A stretch of 64,000 bases of DNA from Nonomuraea candida (GTDB taxonomy: Bacteria; Actinomycetota; Actinomycetes; Streptosporangiales; Streptosporangiaceae). This document shows, in pieces, positions 17,960 through 26,512 of the stretch. A model generated the notes under the pieces. The model was not told where the DNA came from, did no database searches, and saw only the letters and a program-made list of their open reading frames with translations. Location: assembly GCF_000725485.1 (NCBI RefSeq), contig NZ_JOAG01000016.1, positions 80,704-144,703 of the forward strand, read 5' to 3'. The position numbers and the translations under genes were made by a program. Every line of letters starts with the position of its first letter. Positions within the stretch are counted from its first letter, which is position 1.

Positions 17960-19621
17960 GTGAGTGAAGTGCCCGTGGTCGGGTTCCGGCGGTTGACGGT
18001 GCACGGCTGGTTCGTGCTGGTGATCGTGGCCATCACCATCCTGGTGGTGGTCTGCGGGGCGATCGGCGCCGTGATGCTCGACCGTACGAGAGAGCTCTCC
18101 GACGACCTCACCACCCGCATCTCCCCGGCCGCCATCGAGGTCGGCGTGATGCAGAAGGCGCTGATCGACCAGGAGACGGGGGTCAGGGGCTTCCTGCTGA
18201 CCGGCAGCCAGGAGTTCCTGCGGCCGTACGCCGAGGGCGTGACGGCCGAGCGGCGCAGCCGTCAGCAGGCGGCCGTGCTCCTGTCGGACCACCCCGACCT
18301 CGTCGCCGAGCTGGACGCCATCTCCGCGCGGGCCGCCGCCTGGCGCAGGGACTACGCCGAGCCCATGACGGCGGACCGGGAGGGCGACAGCAGGGTCCCG
18401 GCGGCCACGGTGGAGGGCGGCAAGCAGGCGTTCGACCAGATCAGGGCGTTGCTGGAGCGGCAGGACGAACGGCTGGCCCAGACCCGCGAGCGGGCGCAGC
18501 GCGAGCTGGAGGCGGCCGAGCGCATCCGCAACTGGGCCTTCCTGGCCATGCTCGTGGTCTTCCCGCTGGCCGGCGCGGCCATGGCGATCCTGCTGCGGCA
18601 CGCCGTCGGCCGGCCGCTCGACGAGCTGCACGCCGCCTCGCGCCGCATCGCGGACGGCGACTTCGACCACGCCATCCCCGCCCGCGGCCCCGCCGACATC
18701 CGCGAGGTGGCCACGGCCGTGGAGCTGATGCGCAGGCGGATCGTGCAGGCGCTGGCCGACTCGCACGACCAGCAGGTGCTGCTGCGCAAGCAGGCCGCCG
18801 ACCTCGACGCGCAGGCGGTGGAGCTGCGCGAGCAGGCCGCCGACCTGGACGCGCAGGCGGTCGAGCTGCGCCGCTCGAACGGCGAGCTGGAACAGTTCGC
18901 GTACGTGGCCTCGCACGACCTCCAGGAGCCGCTGCGCAAGGTCGCCACCTTCTGCCAGCTCCTCGACAAGCGCTACGGGCAGGTGCTGGACGAGCGCGGC
19001 AAGCAGTACATCAACTTCGCGGTGGACGGCGCCACCCGGATGCAGGTCCTCATCAACGACCTGTTGAGGTTCTCCAGAGTGGGCAGGGTCTACGACGACC
19101 GCGAGCCCGTCGAGCTGGAGGAGGCGCTGAACAAGGTGATCGACGACCTCTCGACGCCCATCGAGGAGTCCGGCGCCCGCTTCGAGCGCCCCGACCCGCT
19201 GCCGGTCGTCGTCGGCGATCCGACCATGCTGCGCCTGCTCTGGCAGAACCTCATCAGCAACGCGATCAAGTTCCGTGACCCGGGCCGGGCGCCGGTGATC
19301 CGCATCGGCTGCGAGCCGGCCACCGACCTGGAGGGCTGGCAGTTCTCCGTGTCGGACAACGGGATCGGCGTCGAACCGGAGTTCGCCGATAAGATCTTCA
19401 TCATCTTCCAGCGCCTGCACAGCCGCGAGGCCTACAGCGGCACCGGCATCGGCCTGGCGATGTGCAAGAAGATCGTCGAGAACCACGGCGGCCGGATCTG
19501 GCTGGACACCGCCTACACGGGCGGCGCCCGGCTCTGCTTCACCCTGCCCGCCGACGACCCCGCACGTCAGCGGACGCAGCTCGCGGCCGCCGGCGCCGAT
19601 CACGAAGGAAACGGCTCATGA
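17960..19621 (+). CDS. Sensor histidine kinase with CHASE3-like sensor, HAMP and coiled-coil
   Basis: 553 aa from the GTG at 17960, preferred over a GTG 24 bases earlier because GGAGAG lies seven bases before it. A membrane segment near residues 15-40 is followed by an outer helical CHASE3-type domain (QKALIDQETGVRGFLLTG). A second membrane segment (about 195-215), HAMP, and a coiled coil containing a perfect 14-residue tandem repeat come next. The H-box is VASHDLQEPLRK (His319), and the ATPase domain has NLISNAIKF, DNGIG and GTGIGLAMCKKI. The H-box type is that of bacteriophytochrome-like kinases paired with Rcp1-like regulators, which is what follows. The stop overlaps the next ATG (ATGA). 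Confidence 0.95.
   Translation: MSEVPVVGFRRLTVHGWFVLVIVAITILVVVCGAIGAVMLDRTRELSDDLTTRISPAAIEVGVMQKALIDQETGVRGFLLTGSQEFLRPYAEGVTAERRSRQQAAVLLSDHPDLVAELDAISARAAAWRRDYAEPMTADREGDSRVPAATVEGGKQAFDQIRALLERQDERLAQTRERAQRELEAAERIRNWAFLAMLVVFPLAGAAMAILLRHAVGRPLDELHAASRRIADGDFDHAIPARGPADIREVATAVELMRRRIVQALADSHDQQVLLRKQAADLDAQAVELREQAADLDAQAVELRRSNGELEQFAYVASHDLQEPLRKVATFCQLLDKRYGQVLDERGKQYINFAVDGATRMQVLINDLLRFSRVGRVYDDREPVELEEALNKVIDDLSTPIEESGARFERPDPLPVVVGDPTMLRLLWQNLISNAIKFRDPGRAPVIRIGCEPATDLEGWQFSVSDNGIGVEPEFADKIFIIFQRLHSREAYSGTGIGLAMCKKIVENHGGRIWLDTAYTGGARLCFTLPADDPARQRTQLAAAGADHEGNGS
18791..18874 (+). repeat. In-frame 42-bp tandem duplication in the kinase coiled coil
   Basis: Two consecutive 42-base units encode QAADLDAQAVELR plus one residue (K/E exchange). 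Fourteen residues are two heptads, so the helix register is kept; the duplication lengthens the HAMP-to-kinase connector by two heptads. Confidence 0.9.
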
Positions 19622-20091
19622 CGACCGGGCAACCCATCGAAGTCCTGCTGGTCGAGGACGATCCCGGCGACGAGCTGATCACTCGCGAGGCGTTCGAGGA
19701 CAACAAGATCCGCAACAACCTCCACGTCGTCAGGGACGGCCTGGAGGCGATCGACTTCGTCTACCGGCGCGGCCCGTACGCCGACGCGCCGCGCCCCGAC
19801 CTCATCCTGCTCGACCTCAACCTGCCCAAGTACGACGGCCGCCAGGTGCTGGGCAGGATCAAGAGCGACCCCGAGCTGAGGTCGATCCCCGTCGTCGTCC
19901 TGACGACCTCCTCGGCCGAGGAGGACATCCTGCGCAGCTACGAGCTGTTCGCCAACGCGTACGTGAGCAAACCCGTCGACATCGATCGCTTCATGGCCGT
20001 GATCCGGCAGATCGACGAGTTCTTCGTCACGGTGGTCCGCCTGCCTGGCCGTGGCCGCGACTACGGCATCGGCGAGGAGGGCTCCCTCTAG
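19618..20091 (+). CDS. Single-domain response regulator (Rcp1-like)
   Basis: 157 aa, only a receiver domain: VEDDPGDELI, phosphoacceptor Asp66 (LILLDLNLP), VVLTTSS, and SKPVD lysine. Length and the sequence LPKYDGRQVL are typical of Rcp1/CheY-like partners of phytochrome-type kinases. The coupled ATGA start indicates it is the kinase's partner. It has no output domain, so it may relay to, or compete with, the receiver of the PP2C phosphatase. Confidence 0.93.
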   Translation: MTTGQPIEVLLVEDDPGDELITREAFEDNKIRNNLHVVRDGLEAIDFVYRRGPYADAPRPDLILLDLNLPKYDGRQVLGRIKSDPELRSIPVVVLTTSSAEEDILRSYELFANAYVSKPVDIDRFMAVIRQIDEFFVTVVRLPGRGRDYGIGEEGSL

Positions 20092-20112
20092 TCCCGCCCG
20101 CGCCGGAGCCGG

Positions 20113-20784
20113 TCAGAAGTAGCTCACCCCGGGCTTCGGCCGCTCGCCGCGCAGCAGCACGGGCACCGTGACGAGGTGGTAGCCGCGCTTCCTGAGCTCC
20201 TTGAGGATCCCCGGCATGGCCCGCACCGTCTGCGGGACCACGTCGTGCATGAGGATCACGCCGTCGCGCCTGGCCTGCTTCAGCACGGTGGCCTTGATCT
20301 TCGCGGTGTCCTTGAGGCTCCAGTCGAGCGTGGTGTGCGTCCAGAGGATCTCCGACAGGCCCGCCTCGCCGGCCGCGCGCAGCACCCGCTCGTCGGTGCG
20401 CCCGTACGGCGGGCGGAACATGTCCGGCCGCCGTCCCGTCGCCTTCTCGATCACTTCCTGCGTGACCTTGAGCTCGTCGAGGATGTCGCCGTCGAGCCGC
20501 GCGGTCAGCTCGGCGTGCGAGTAGGTGTGGTTGCCGATCGCGTGCCCCCGCGCCACGATCTGCCTGGCGATCTCGGGGCGTTCCTCCACCCGCTTGCCGA
20601 CCAGGAAGAACGTGGCCTTGGCGCGGGCCTTGGCCAGCGTCTTGAGCAGCGCCGGCGTGTGCGCGCCCGGCCCGTCGTCGAAGGTCAGCGCCAGGCACTT
20701 GACCCGGGCGCAGTCGACGGGAGCCGCCTGGGCGGGCACCGACGTAAAAGCTAAGGAAACAGCGAGAAGGGCATGAATCACCAC
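20113..20784 (-). CDS. Secreted polysaccharide deacetylase (NodB fold, CE4)
   Basis: About 223 aa from GTG at 20784; the frame is open to a GTG at 20817, so the start is uncertain. The signal peptide ends at AQA-APVDC. CE4 motifs: TFDDGPG (metal and catalytic Asp), HTYSH (the metal-binding H-x3-H motif), RPPYG, and LMHDV near the C-terminus. It should de-N-acetylate peptidoglycan or a wall glycan outside the membrane. It is convergent with the signalling operon (21 bases apart). Confidence 0.92.
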   Translation of the reverse strand: MVIHALLAVSLAFTSVPAQAAPVDCARVKCLALTFDDGPGAHTPALLKTLAKARAKATFFLVGKRVEERPEIARQIVARGHAIGNHTYSHAELTARLDGDILDELKVTQEVIEKATGRRPDMFRPPYGRTDERVLRAAGEAGLSEILWTHTTLDWSLKDTAKIKATVLKQARRDGVILMHDVVPQTVRAMPGILKELRKRGYHLVTVPVLLRGERPKPGVSYF

Positions 20785-20935
20785 ATGGCAAAGCCTAGAG
20801 CCAATGCCGCCCGCCACAACGGCGGCCCAGGTCTCGCTCTGGGCACGGTCCCCCGCCCCCGCCCCTCACCCGGCCGAGGCCGCCCCGCCCGTCACGCGGA
20901 CGCGCCGGTCGCACCGGTCGCACCGGTCGCGCCGA

Positions 20936-21022
20936 CCGCCGCGGGCGTCATGGAAGCGCGCCGGCCGCCGCGGGCGTCACCGAAGCGCGCCGGAGGCCGC
21001 GCCCGTCATTCGCCGCGCCTGG
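20936..21022. repeat. 29-bp tandem repeat anchored on the stop codon of the methyltransferase gene
   Basis: Two units of 29 bases (20936-20964 and 20965-20993) differ at two positions. The next 29 bases (20994-21022) are a degenerate third unit holding the gene's stop. The shared GTCA lies at the same offset in all three, and in the third it is the complement of the TGA. Just left of it CACCGGTCG is repeated three times. Confidence 0.7.
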
Positions 21023-21704
21023 CGCGCAGGAACAGGGTCACGCCCTTCAGTGACCTGACCGGCAGCCAGCGCTCGGCGCGGACGATCGCCGCCAGCCCCG
21101 CGTTGACCAGGGACGGCGTCCTGCGCAGGTCGCTGCCCCTGGAGCGGCGCCGGTGCCGGGCCACGAGCGGGCGCAGCAGGACGTTCCAGCTCCAGACGCG
21201 TTCGACGGTGAGCCCGGCCTTCTCGACGACGACGGTGAGCGAGTCGCGGTCGTAGCGGCGTACGTGGCCGACGGCGTCGTCGTGCGCCGACCACAGCGCC
21301 ATGTCGCACGGCACCGCGATCAGCGCGTGCCCGCCGGGCGCCAGCACCCGGGCGATCTCCTCGGTGACCAGGTGATCCTCGCGGACGTGCTCCAGCACGT
21401 CGAGCGCGGTCACCAGGTCCAGGCTGGCGCTCTCGAACGGCAGCGCCCGCGCGTCGGCGCGCACTGCCTTGAGCCCGCGCCGCCTGGCCGTCTCCACCGC
21501 CGTGTCACAGTGGTCGGCCGCCGTCGCGTCCCAGCCCGCCTCGGCCAGCACCCTGGTGTTCCCGCCGCCGGCCGCGCCGACGTCCAGCGCCCGCCCGGGA
21601 CGGCCCAGCCCGCGCACCTCCCTGCGCAGCACGGCCCGGCGCTCGCGGTACCACCAGTGGGTGTCCTCCAGCGCGATCAGGCGGCGGATCTCAGAGTCGT
21701 CCAT
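21006..21704 (-). CDS. Class I SAM-dependent methyltransferase
   Basis: 232 aa. SAM-binding motif I is ALDVGAAGGGNTRVL; DALP-type motif is ARALPFES; DLVTALDVLEHV and LAPGGHALIAVP follow. The family is that of methyltransferases found with glycosyltransferases in surface-glycan clusters, often acting on sugars or lipid-linked intermediates. Last gene of the minus-strand operon; its ATG lies directly after the TGA of the GT2 gene with no gap. Confidence 0.9.
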   Translation of the reverse strand: MDDSEIRRLIALEDTHWWYRERRAVLRREVRGLGRPGRALDVGAAGGGNTRVLAEAGWDATAADHCDTAVETARRRGLKAVRADARALPFESASLDLVTALDVLEHVREDHLVTEEIARVLAPGGHALIAVPCDMALWSAHDDAVGHVRRYDRDSLTVVVEKAGLTVERVWSWNVLLRPLVARHRRRSRGSDLRRTPSLVNAGLAAIVRAERWLPVRSLKGVTLFLRARRGE

Positions 21705-22877
21705 TCATCGTTTCCTTGACTTCGACAGCGCCCAGCGGAGCAGGCAGTAGGTGGCCGCGGCCACGCCCGCCTCGCCCGGCGGCCCCGTGCCGGCGGGCAG
21801 CGCGAGCACGGTCGTGGTGGTGAGGACATAGGTGGCCGCGAGGAGCAGCGCCGCGCCGGAACGCGTCCTGCGGCGCCGCCGGCCGGCCGCGCGGCGCTGG
21901 GCCACGACGTGCGCGACCCCGGTCAGGAGGAGCGCGCCGAGGTTCGCCGCCGCCGGCGCCCAGAGGTGCCGTAACGGGAGGTAGGCGAGAGCGTACAGGA
22001 GGGTGAAACAGGCGATGGAGCAGAACGTGGCCACCGCCGCCGCGCGCGAGCGGGTGAGCACCGCGTCCGGATGCGTGGGCGTCGGCTCGGGCCGGTGCAC
22101 CTCGACCCGCGCCCGCCCCGTCGCCATCGACCAGGCGACCCTGGCCAGCCCCTTGAGGTCGTCCACGGCCGTCCTGACCACGCGGACGCGCGAGTCGCCG
22201 TCCTCGATCCAGTCCACCGGCACCTCGTGCACCCGCAGCCCGTTGTGCTCGGCCAGCAGCAGCAACTCGGTGTCGAAGAACCAGGAGTCGTCCTCGATCC
22301 GGCCCATGAGCGGCCTGACCACGTCCGTCCTGGCCGCCTTGAAACCGCACTGCGCGTCGCTGAAACGGACCCCGAAGCCGTACCGCAGCAGCGCGTTGTA
22401 GCCGCGCGAGACCACCTCGCGGCGCAGCGAGCGGCGGGTGCGCGCGCCGGGCGCCAGCCGGGTGCCGATGGCGATCTCCGAGTGGCCGCTGGCCACCGCC
22501 GCCACCAGCGGGAACAGGGCGTCGAGGTCGGTGGACAGATCGACGTCCATGTACGCCACGATGTCGGCCGGGCTGTCCTGCCAGGCCGCGCGCAGCGCCG
22601 CGCCCCGGCCCCTGACGTCCAGCCTGCGGGCGTGCACCCGCTCGAACTCCCCGGCCAGCGCCGAGGCGACCGGCCAGGTGGCGTCGGTGCTGCCGTTGTC
22701 CACGATCGTGACGCGCCACGGCAGCGGGAAGCCGTCGAGGTAGCGGGCCAGCGTGCGGACGCAGCCGGGCAGCGCGCGCTCCTCGTTCAGCACGGGGATG
22801 ACGATGTCGACGCTCGCCGGCCGGACCCTCCGGTCGAGGACGCGGGGGCGCGGCTCCATGGCGGCACGCGTGTCCAT
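21705..22877 (-). CDS. GT2 glycosyltransferase (polyprenyl-phosphate type) with C-terminal membrane domain
   Basis: 390 aa from ATG at 22877, with AGGGGAG three bases upstream (a GTG 36 bases earlier lacks a site). GT-A domain: DIVIPVLNEERALPGC, VDNGSTDATW, YMDVDLSTDLD (DxD), and QCGFKAAR as in dolichyl-phosphate glucosyl/mannosyltransferase-like enzymes. About 280-385 contains three or four membrane segments resembling a GtrA-like domain. It probably loads a sugar onto polyprenyl phosphate for use on the outer face, likely by the membrane protein encoded just upstream. Confidence 0.9.
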   Translation of the reverse strand: MDTRAAMEPRPRVLDRRVRPASVDIVIPVLNEERALPGCVRTLARYLDGFPLPWRVTIVDNGSTDATWPVASALAGEFERVHARRLDVRGRGAALRAAWQDSPADIVAYMDVDLSTDLDALFPLVAAVASGHSEIAIGTRLAPGARTRRSLRREVVSRGYNALLRYGFGVRFSDAQCGFKAARTDVVRPLMGRIEDDSWFFDTELLLLAEHNGLRVHEVPVDWIEDGDSRVRVVRTAVDDLKGLARVAWSMATGRARVEVHRPEPTPTHPDAVLTRSRAAAVATFCSIACFTLLYALAYLPLRHLWAPAAANLGALLLTGVAHVVAQRRAAGRRRRRTRSGAALLLAATYVLTTTTVLALPAGTGPPGEAGVAAATYCLLRWALSKSRKR

Positions 22878-22985
22878 AGACTCCCCTGATCTCGCTCGTG
22901 GCCGTGGGTCCACGGAAATGGTCCAAGGGGCGTCCGGAGTGGCGGGCGCGGTTTCCGGGCGGCATTCCCGGAGCTGGGGAGGGTT

Positions 22986-25181
22986 TTACCCGCCGGGAAG
23001 CCGGTAGATCGCGAAGGCCGCGTTCCTGAACCGCAAGGTGGCGAATCTGGCCAGCTCGGGACGGGGGCGGGTGAACAGCCAGGTGACGCCGTGCTCCGTG
23101 GCCAGGCGGCGGACGTTCTCCGCCGTGGGCGCGGCGAACACCGCGTCGTTGGCCGCGAGGCGGGCGCGGTCGGCGTACGGCAGCGTCAGGTAGGACGGGC
23201 CGGACGGCCCGGCCCGCGACAGCGTGCTCTCCGCGTAGGCCCAGCCCTCGACCAGCACCCGCCGCTCGCTGAACGCCGACACCCAGAAGTGCCGGCTGTC
23301 GCACACCTGCCACCACTCGTGCACGCAGTGCAGGTCCGTGGCCACCACGTCGCCGGGGGAGGAGTGCGCGCGCAACCACCGCCCCGCCGCCAGCGCCCCC
23401 GCCGGGACCAGCCGCTCGCGGCTCTCCCGCGCCGGCATGACGTGCACGGCGACGTCGATCGCGGAACCCGGCACGGCGTACCCCGCCAGCACCGCCACCA
23501 TCCCCACGACCGGCCCGCGCCCGCACAGCAGCACCGCCGCCACCCCCAGCACCAGGTACGGCGTCACGACCCGCACCAGCGCCCCGCCGGGAAACTCCAG
23601 CCCCGAGACCACCAGCGCCGCTCCCGCCCCCAGCCCCGCCAGGCACGCGGCCCGCCGCCACGGCACGCGCGGCGCCGACAGCACGCCGCAGACGGCGGCG
23701 ACCGACAGGTAGGGCCGGGCCGCCTCCAGGAAGTAGAGCTGCGACTGCGCCGGATGCCCGAGCGCCATGGCCGCCCCGATGCCCGCCGCCCCGATGCCCA
23801 GCAACAGCAGCACGGGCGGCTCCAGCACGCGCCGGCCCAGCCCCGCCACGCCGCCCCACACGCAGGCCAGGCAGAACAGGTGCACCCCCGCCAGCACCAC
23901 CAGCGGCGCCAGGGGCACCGGGGCCGGCTCCGGCGTGCCCGCCACCGTCGCCCACAACGCGCGCACGGTCGCCAGCGGCGAGACGACCGTCCCCTGCCCG
24001 CCCTGCCGGAACAGGACGAGATGCGCGAAGGCCAGCCCCGCCAGCGTCAGCGCCGCCGCCCCGGCCCACCGCCCGCGCAGCCCCCGCCCCGCGATCATCC
24101 GCATCCGCGCCGGCCAGGGCAGGCCCGCCGACCCGCGCCACGCCACGACGCCGCGCCCGGCCAGCACCACGAGCAGCCCCGCCAGCAGCAACGGCAGATA
24201 GGTGGCCTTGGCCCCGGCCAGCACCGCCACCAGCACCGCCAGCGCCACCCACCGCGATCGCGCCCCGCCGAGCAGCAGCAGCACCACGGGGACGCACAGC
24301 AGCGCCCCGAACGTCTGCGTGGGGCTGGTCGAGACCGTGAACATCGAGCGCGAGCTGAACACCACCCCCTCCACCAGCGCCGGGCTGAACAGGAAGTACG
24401 TCACCCCGGCCGCCGCCACCCCCGCCCCCCAGCTCCCGCCCAGCCGCCGCCCGAGCACCGCCACCAGCACGACCATGGCCGCCGCCATCGGCAGCATGGA
24501 CAACCGGTAGAGCAGGGTCGCCGGCTCGATCCCGGTGACCCAGCTCGTCGCGGCCAGCTCGGCGTACACGAACCAGTGGTAGGACAGCGGCTCGCCGAGC
24601 ACCGCCGGCATCGTGGGCGGGACGTGGTGCCTGACCTCGCCGACCAGGGCCAGGTGGTAGGGCAGGTCCACGTACGCGGCGGCGATCGGCACGCCGTACA
24701 CGTGCAGCGCGCCCCACGCGAGCAGGACGGCGACGATCCCCGCCAGCGCCCACGCGCACCACGCCGGCAGGCGCTCGCGCCGCCGCGCGCCCCGCCAGTG
24801 CCGCCGCAGGCGCGGCACGGCCGCGAACGCGCACACCACCACGGCCGGCGGCGCCAGCACGAGCAGCGGCAGCCCCGCCGCCCGGGCCGGGAGGTAGGCC
24901 AGCACCTCGACGGCGTATCCCAGCGCCAGCCCCGCCGCCACGTCCTCCGGCAGGGACCTGCCGCCGCCGGTCAGCCCCCGCCACAGTAGCGTCCCCGGCA
25001 GCGCCAGCCCGATCCCGAGATAGGCGGCGAAGGCGGTCAGATCCCGCCAGGACACCCCGCACCACACGAAGACGGCCACGGCCGCCACGCACACGACGGC
25101 GGCCGGCACCAGCCCGCGCCCCCGCGACCGGGCGGGCCCCTCCAGCCGGACGGGCCCGCGCGCGGGCGGCGCCGGCGTCAT
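22986..25181 (-). CDS. Large polytopic membrane protein, possible GT-C glycosyltransferase
   Basis: 731 aa from the ATG overlapping the LuxC-like stop (ATGA); the frame is open further but this coupled start fits. There are about 13-15 hydrophobic segments over the first 560 residues, an acidic loop YVDLPYHLALVGEV after an early segment, and a C-terminal outer domain of about 170 residues ending in ATLRFRNAAFAIYRLPGG. The topology and the tail resemble GT-C enzymes that take sugars from polyprenyl phosphates, but no catalytic motif can be named with certainty. The gap to the GT2 gene is 108 bases. Confidence 0.8.
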   Translation of the reverse strand: MTPAPPARGPVRLEGPARSRGRGLVPAAVVCVAAVAVFVWCGVSWRDLTAFAAYLGIGLALPGTLLWRGLTGGGRSLPEDVAAGLALGYAVEVLAYLPARAAGLPLLVLAPPAVVVCAFAAVPRLRRHWRGARRRERLPAWCAWALAGIVAVLLAWGALHVYGVPIAAAYVDLPYHLALVGEVRHHVPPTMPAVLGEPLSYHWFVYAELAATSWVTGIEPATLLYRLSMLPMAAAMVVLVAVLGRRLGGSWGAGVAAAGVTYFLFSPALVEGVVFSSRSMFTVSTSPTQTFGALLCVPVVLLLLGGARSRWVALAVLVAVLAGAKATYLPLLLAGLLVVLAGRGVVAWRGSAGLPWPARMRMIAGRGLRGRWAGAAALTLAGLAFAHLVLFRQGGQGTVVSPLATVRALWATVAGTPEPAPVPLAPLVVLAGVHLFCLACVWGGVAGLGRRVLEPPVLLLLGIGAAGIGAAMALGHPAQSQLYFLEAARPYLSVAAVCGVLSAPRVPWRRAACLAGLGAGAALVVSGLEFPGGALVRVVTPYLVLGVAAVLLCGRGPVVGMVAVLAGYAVPGSAIDVAVHVMPARESRERLVPAGALAAGRWLRAHSSPGDVVATDLHCVHEWWQVCDSRHFWVSAFSERRVLVEGWAYAESTLSRAGPSGPSYLTLPYADRARLAANDAVFAAPTAENVRRLATEHGVTWLFTRPRPELARFATLRFRNAAFAIYRLPGG

Positions 25182-26512
25182 TTGACGACGGTCACCAGGC
25201 GCGTGAACTCGGCCGGCAGATCCACTCCGTCCCACACCCGGTGGAAGCTCAGCGCGCTGCCCACCGGCACCATGCGATCGACCCCGCGCCCGGCCAGCCC
25301 CCTGGCCAGCTCCTCCAGCTCGGCCCGGTCGAACCCGAAGTGCGTCATCGTCTGGTCGCGCCGCTCGACCAGCGCCACCAGCTCGGGCAGCGCCGCGAGC
25401 CTGGCGTGCGCGAAGGTGCCGGCCCCCAGCCACCGGCGCGGCGCCGCGGCGGCGGCCGACAGGCGCACGCTGGCCAGCGCGTTGCCGTGGAACTCCACGC
25501 TCTCCGCCAGCCCGTCGGCGGCCAGCCCGTAGGTCGAGACCCGCTTCTCCACGGCCATCGCCGCGTCGACCCCCCACCCGCGCACGGTCACCACCCGCGC
25601 CACGTGGTCGGTGAAGTCGGCCCGCGCCGCCTCGCAGTCGTCGGCGTCGCCGACCCAGTAGACGGTCCTCGGGGAGGAGCAGGCGGCCTGGTCGAACCAG
25701 TAGGTGTCGTTGACGAACCCCTCCGCGACCGTGACCCGCGCCGCGCGCGGCGCGCAGAGCCACGCCGCCGCCCGCAGCACGGCGAACGAGGACCGGTCGG
25801 GGAAGGTCAGGTCACGCGCGTGCGGGGCGAGCGCGTAGCGCCTGATCTCCCGCACCGTACGGTCGCCGCCCCACACCACCCGCAGGTCGCAGGCCGCCGA
25901 CAGCGCGGCCGTCACGGCGTCGGAGCGGTCGTAGGAGATGACCCGCTGCGTGGCGGCGATGACGGGGTCGGCGTCGGCCAGCGCCTCGTGCAGGGTCTCC
26001 ACGATGGCGTCGGCGACCGGGCCCGAGCGGGGCGACAGGCGCACGACGTTGCGGTTGCCCATCAGCGCGGAAAGGGCCCAGGAGTAGACGAAGACGGTGT
26101 CGACGTTGGCGGGCGGGACGTGGAAGACCAGGCCGCGCGGGACGCGTATGTGGTCGTGGCCGAGCCCCTCGACCGTGCGGGCCAGCTCGCTGGGGCGCAG
26201 GAAGAAGCCGAGCGAGCCCAGCTCGGGGTGGCGCCGCGCCAGCGCGGGCCGCAGCAGCCGCCGGCCGAACGCCGCGAGGAATTCCCGCACCCGCCCGTCC
26301 CCCACCTCCAGCACGCCACCGCCGGCCTGGGACGGCCGGCTCCCGCCCGCGGCCCCCGCCTGGGACGGCCGGCTCTTGTCCGGGTCGCCCGCCCGGGGCG
26401 GGACGCCGTGCGTGGACAGGGCGCCGAGCAGCGCCTCGACAGGTACGGAACCGCCGGCGGGGAACCTGACGTCCACGGCGCAGGCGTCGAGAATGGTGCG
26501 GTCGTCCAGCAT
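25178..26512 (-). CDS. LuxC-like acyl-CoA reductase
   Basis: 444 aa. It belongs to the LuxC/acyl-CoA reductase family (aldehyde-dehydrogenase fold): FHVPPANVDTVFVYSWALSALMGNRNVVRLS is the conserved nucleotide-binding region, and FDQAACSSPRTVYWVG contains the catalytic Cys. In bioluminescence LuxC reduces a LuxE-bound fatty acid to an aldehyde with NADPH. Here there is no luxA, luxB or luxD, so light production is excluded for this locus. A Gly/Ala-rich insertion near residues 37-65 carries a repeated SRPSQAG (AAGGSRPSQAGGG). Coupled (TGATG) to the LuxE-like gene before it. Confidence 0.9.
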   Translation of the reverse strand: MLDDRTILDACAVDVRFPAGGSVPVEALLGALSTHGVPPRAGDPDKSRPSQAGAAGGSRPSQAGGGVLEVGDGRVREFLAAFGRRLLRPALARRHPELGSLGFFLRPSELARTVEGLGHDHIRVPRGLVFHVPPANVDTVFVYSWALSALMGNRNVVRLSPRSGPVADAIVETLHEALADADPVIAATQRVISYDRSDAVTAALSAACDLRVVWGGDRTVREIRRYALAPHARDLTFPDRSSFAVLRAAAWLCAPRAARVTVAEGFVNDTYWFDQAACSSPRTVYWVGDADDCEAARADFTDHVARVVTVRGWGVDAAMAVEKRVSTYGLAADGLAESVEFHGNALASVRLSAAAAAPRRWLGAGTFAHARLAALPELVALVERRDQTMTHFGFDRAELEELARGLAGRGVDRMVPVGSALSFHRVWDGVDLPAEFTRLVTVVK

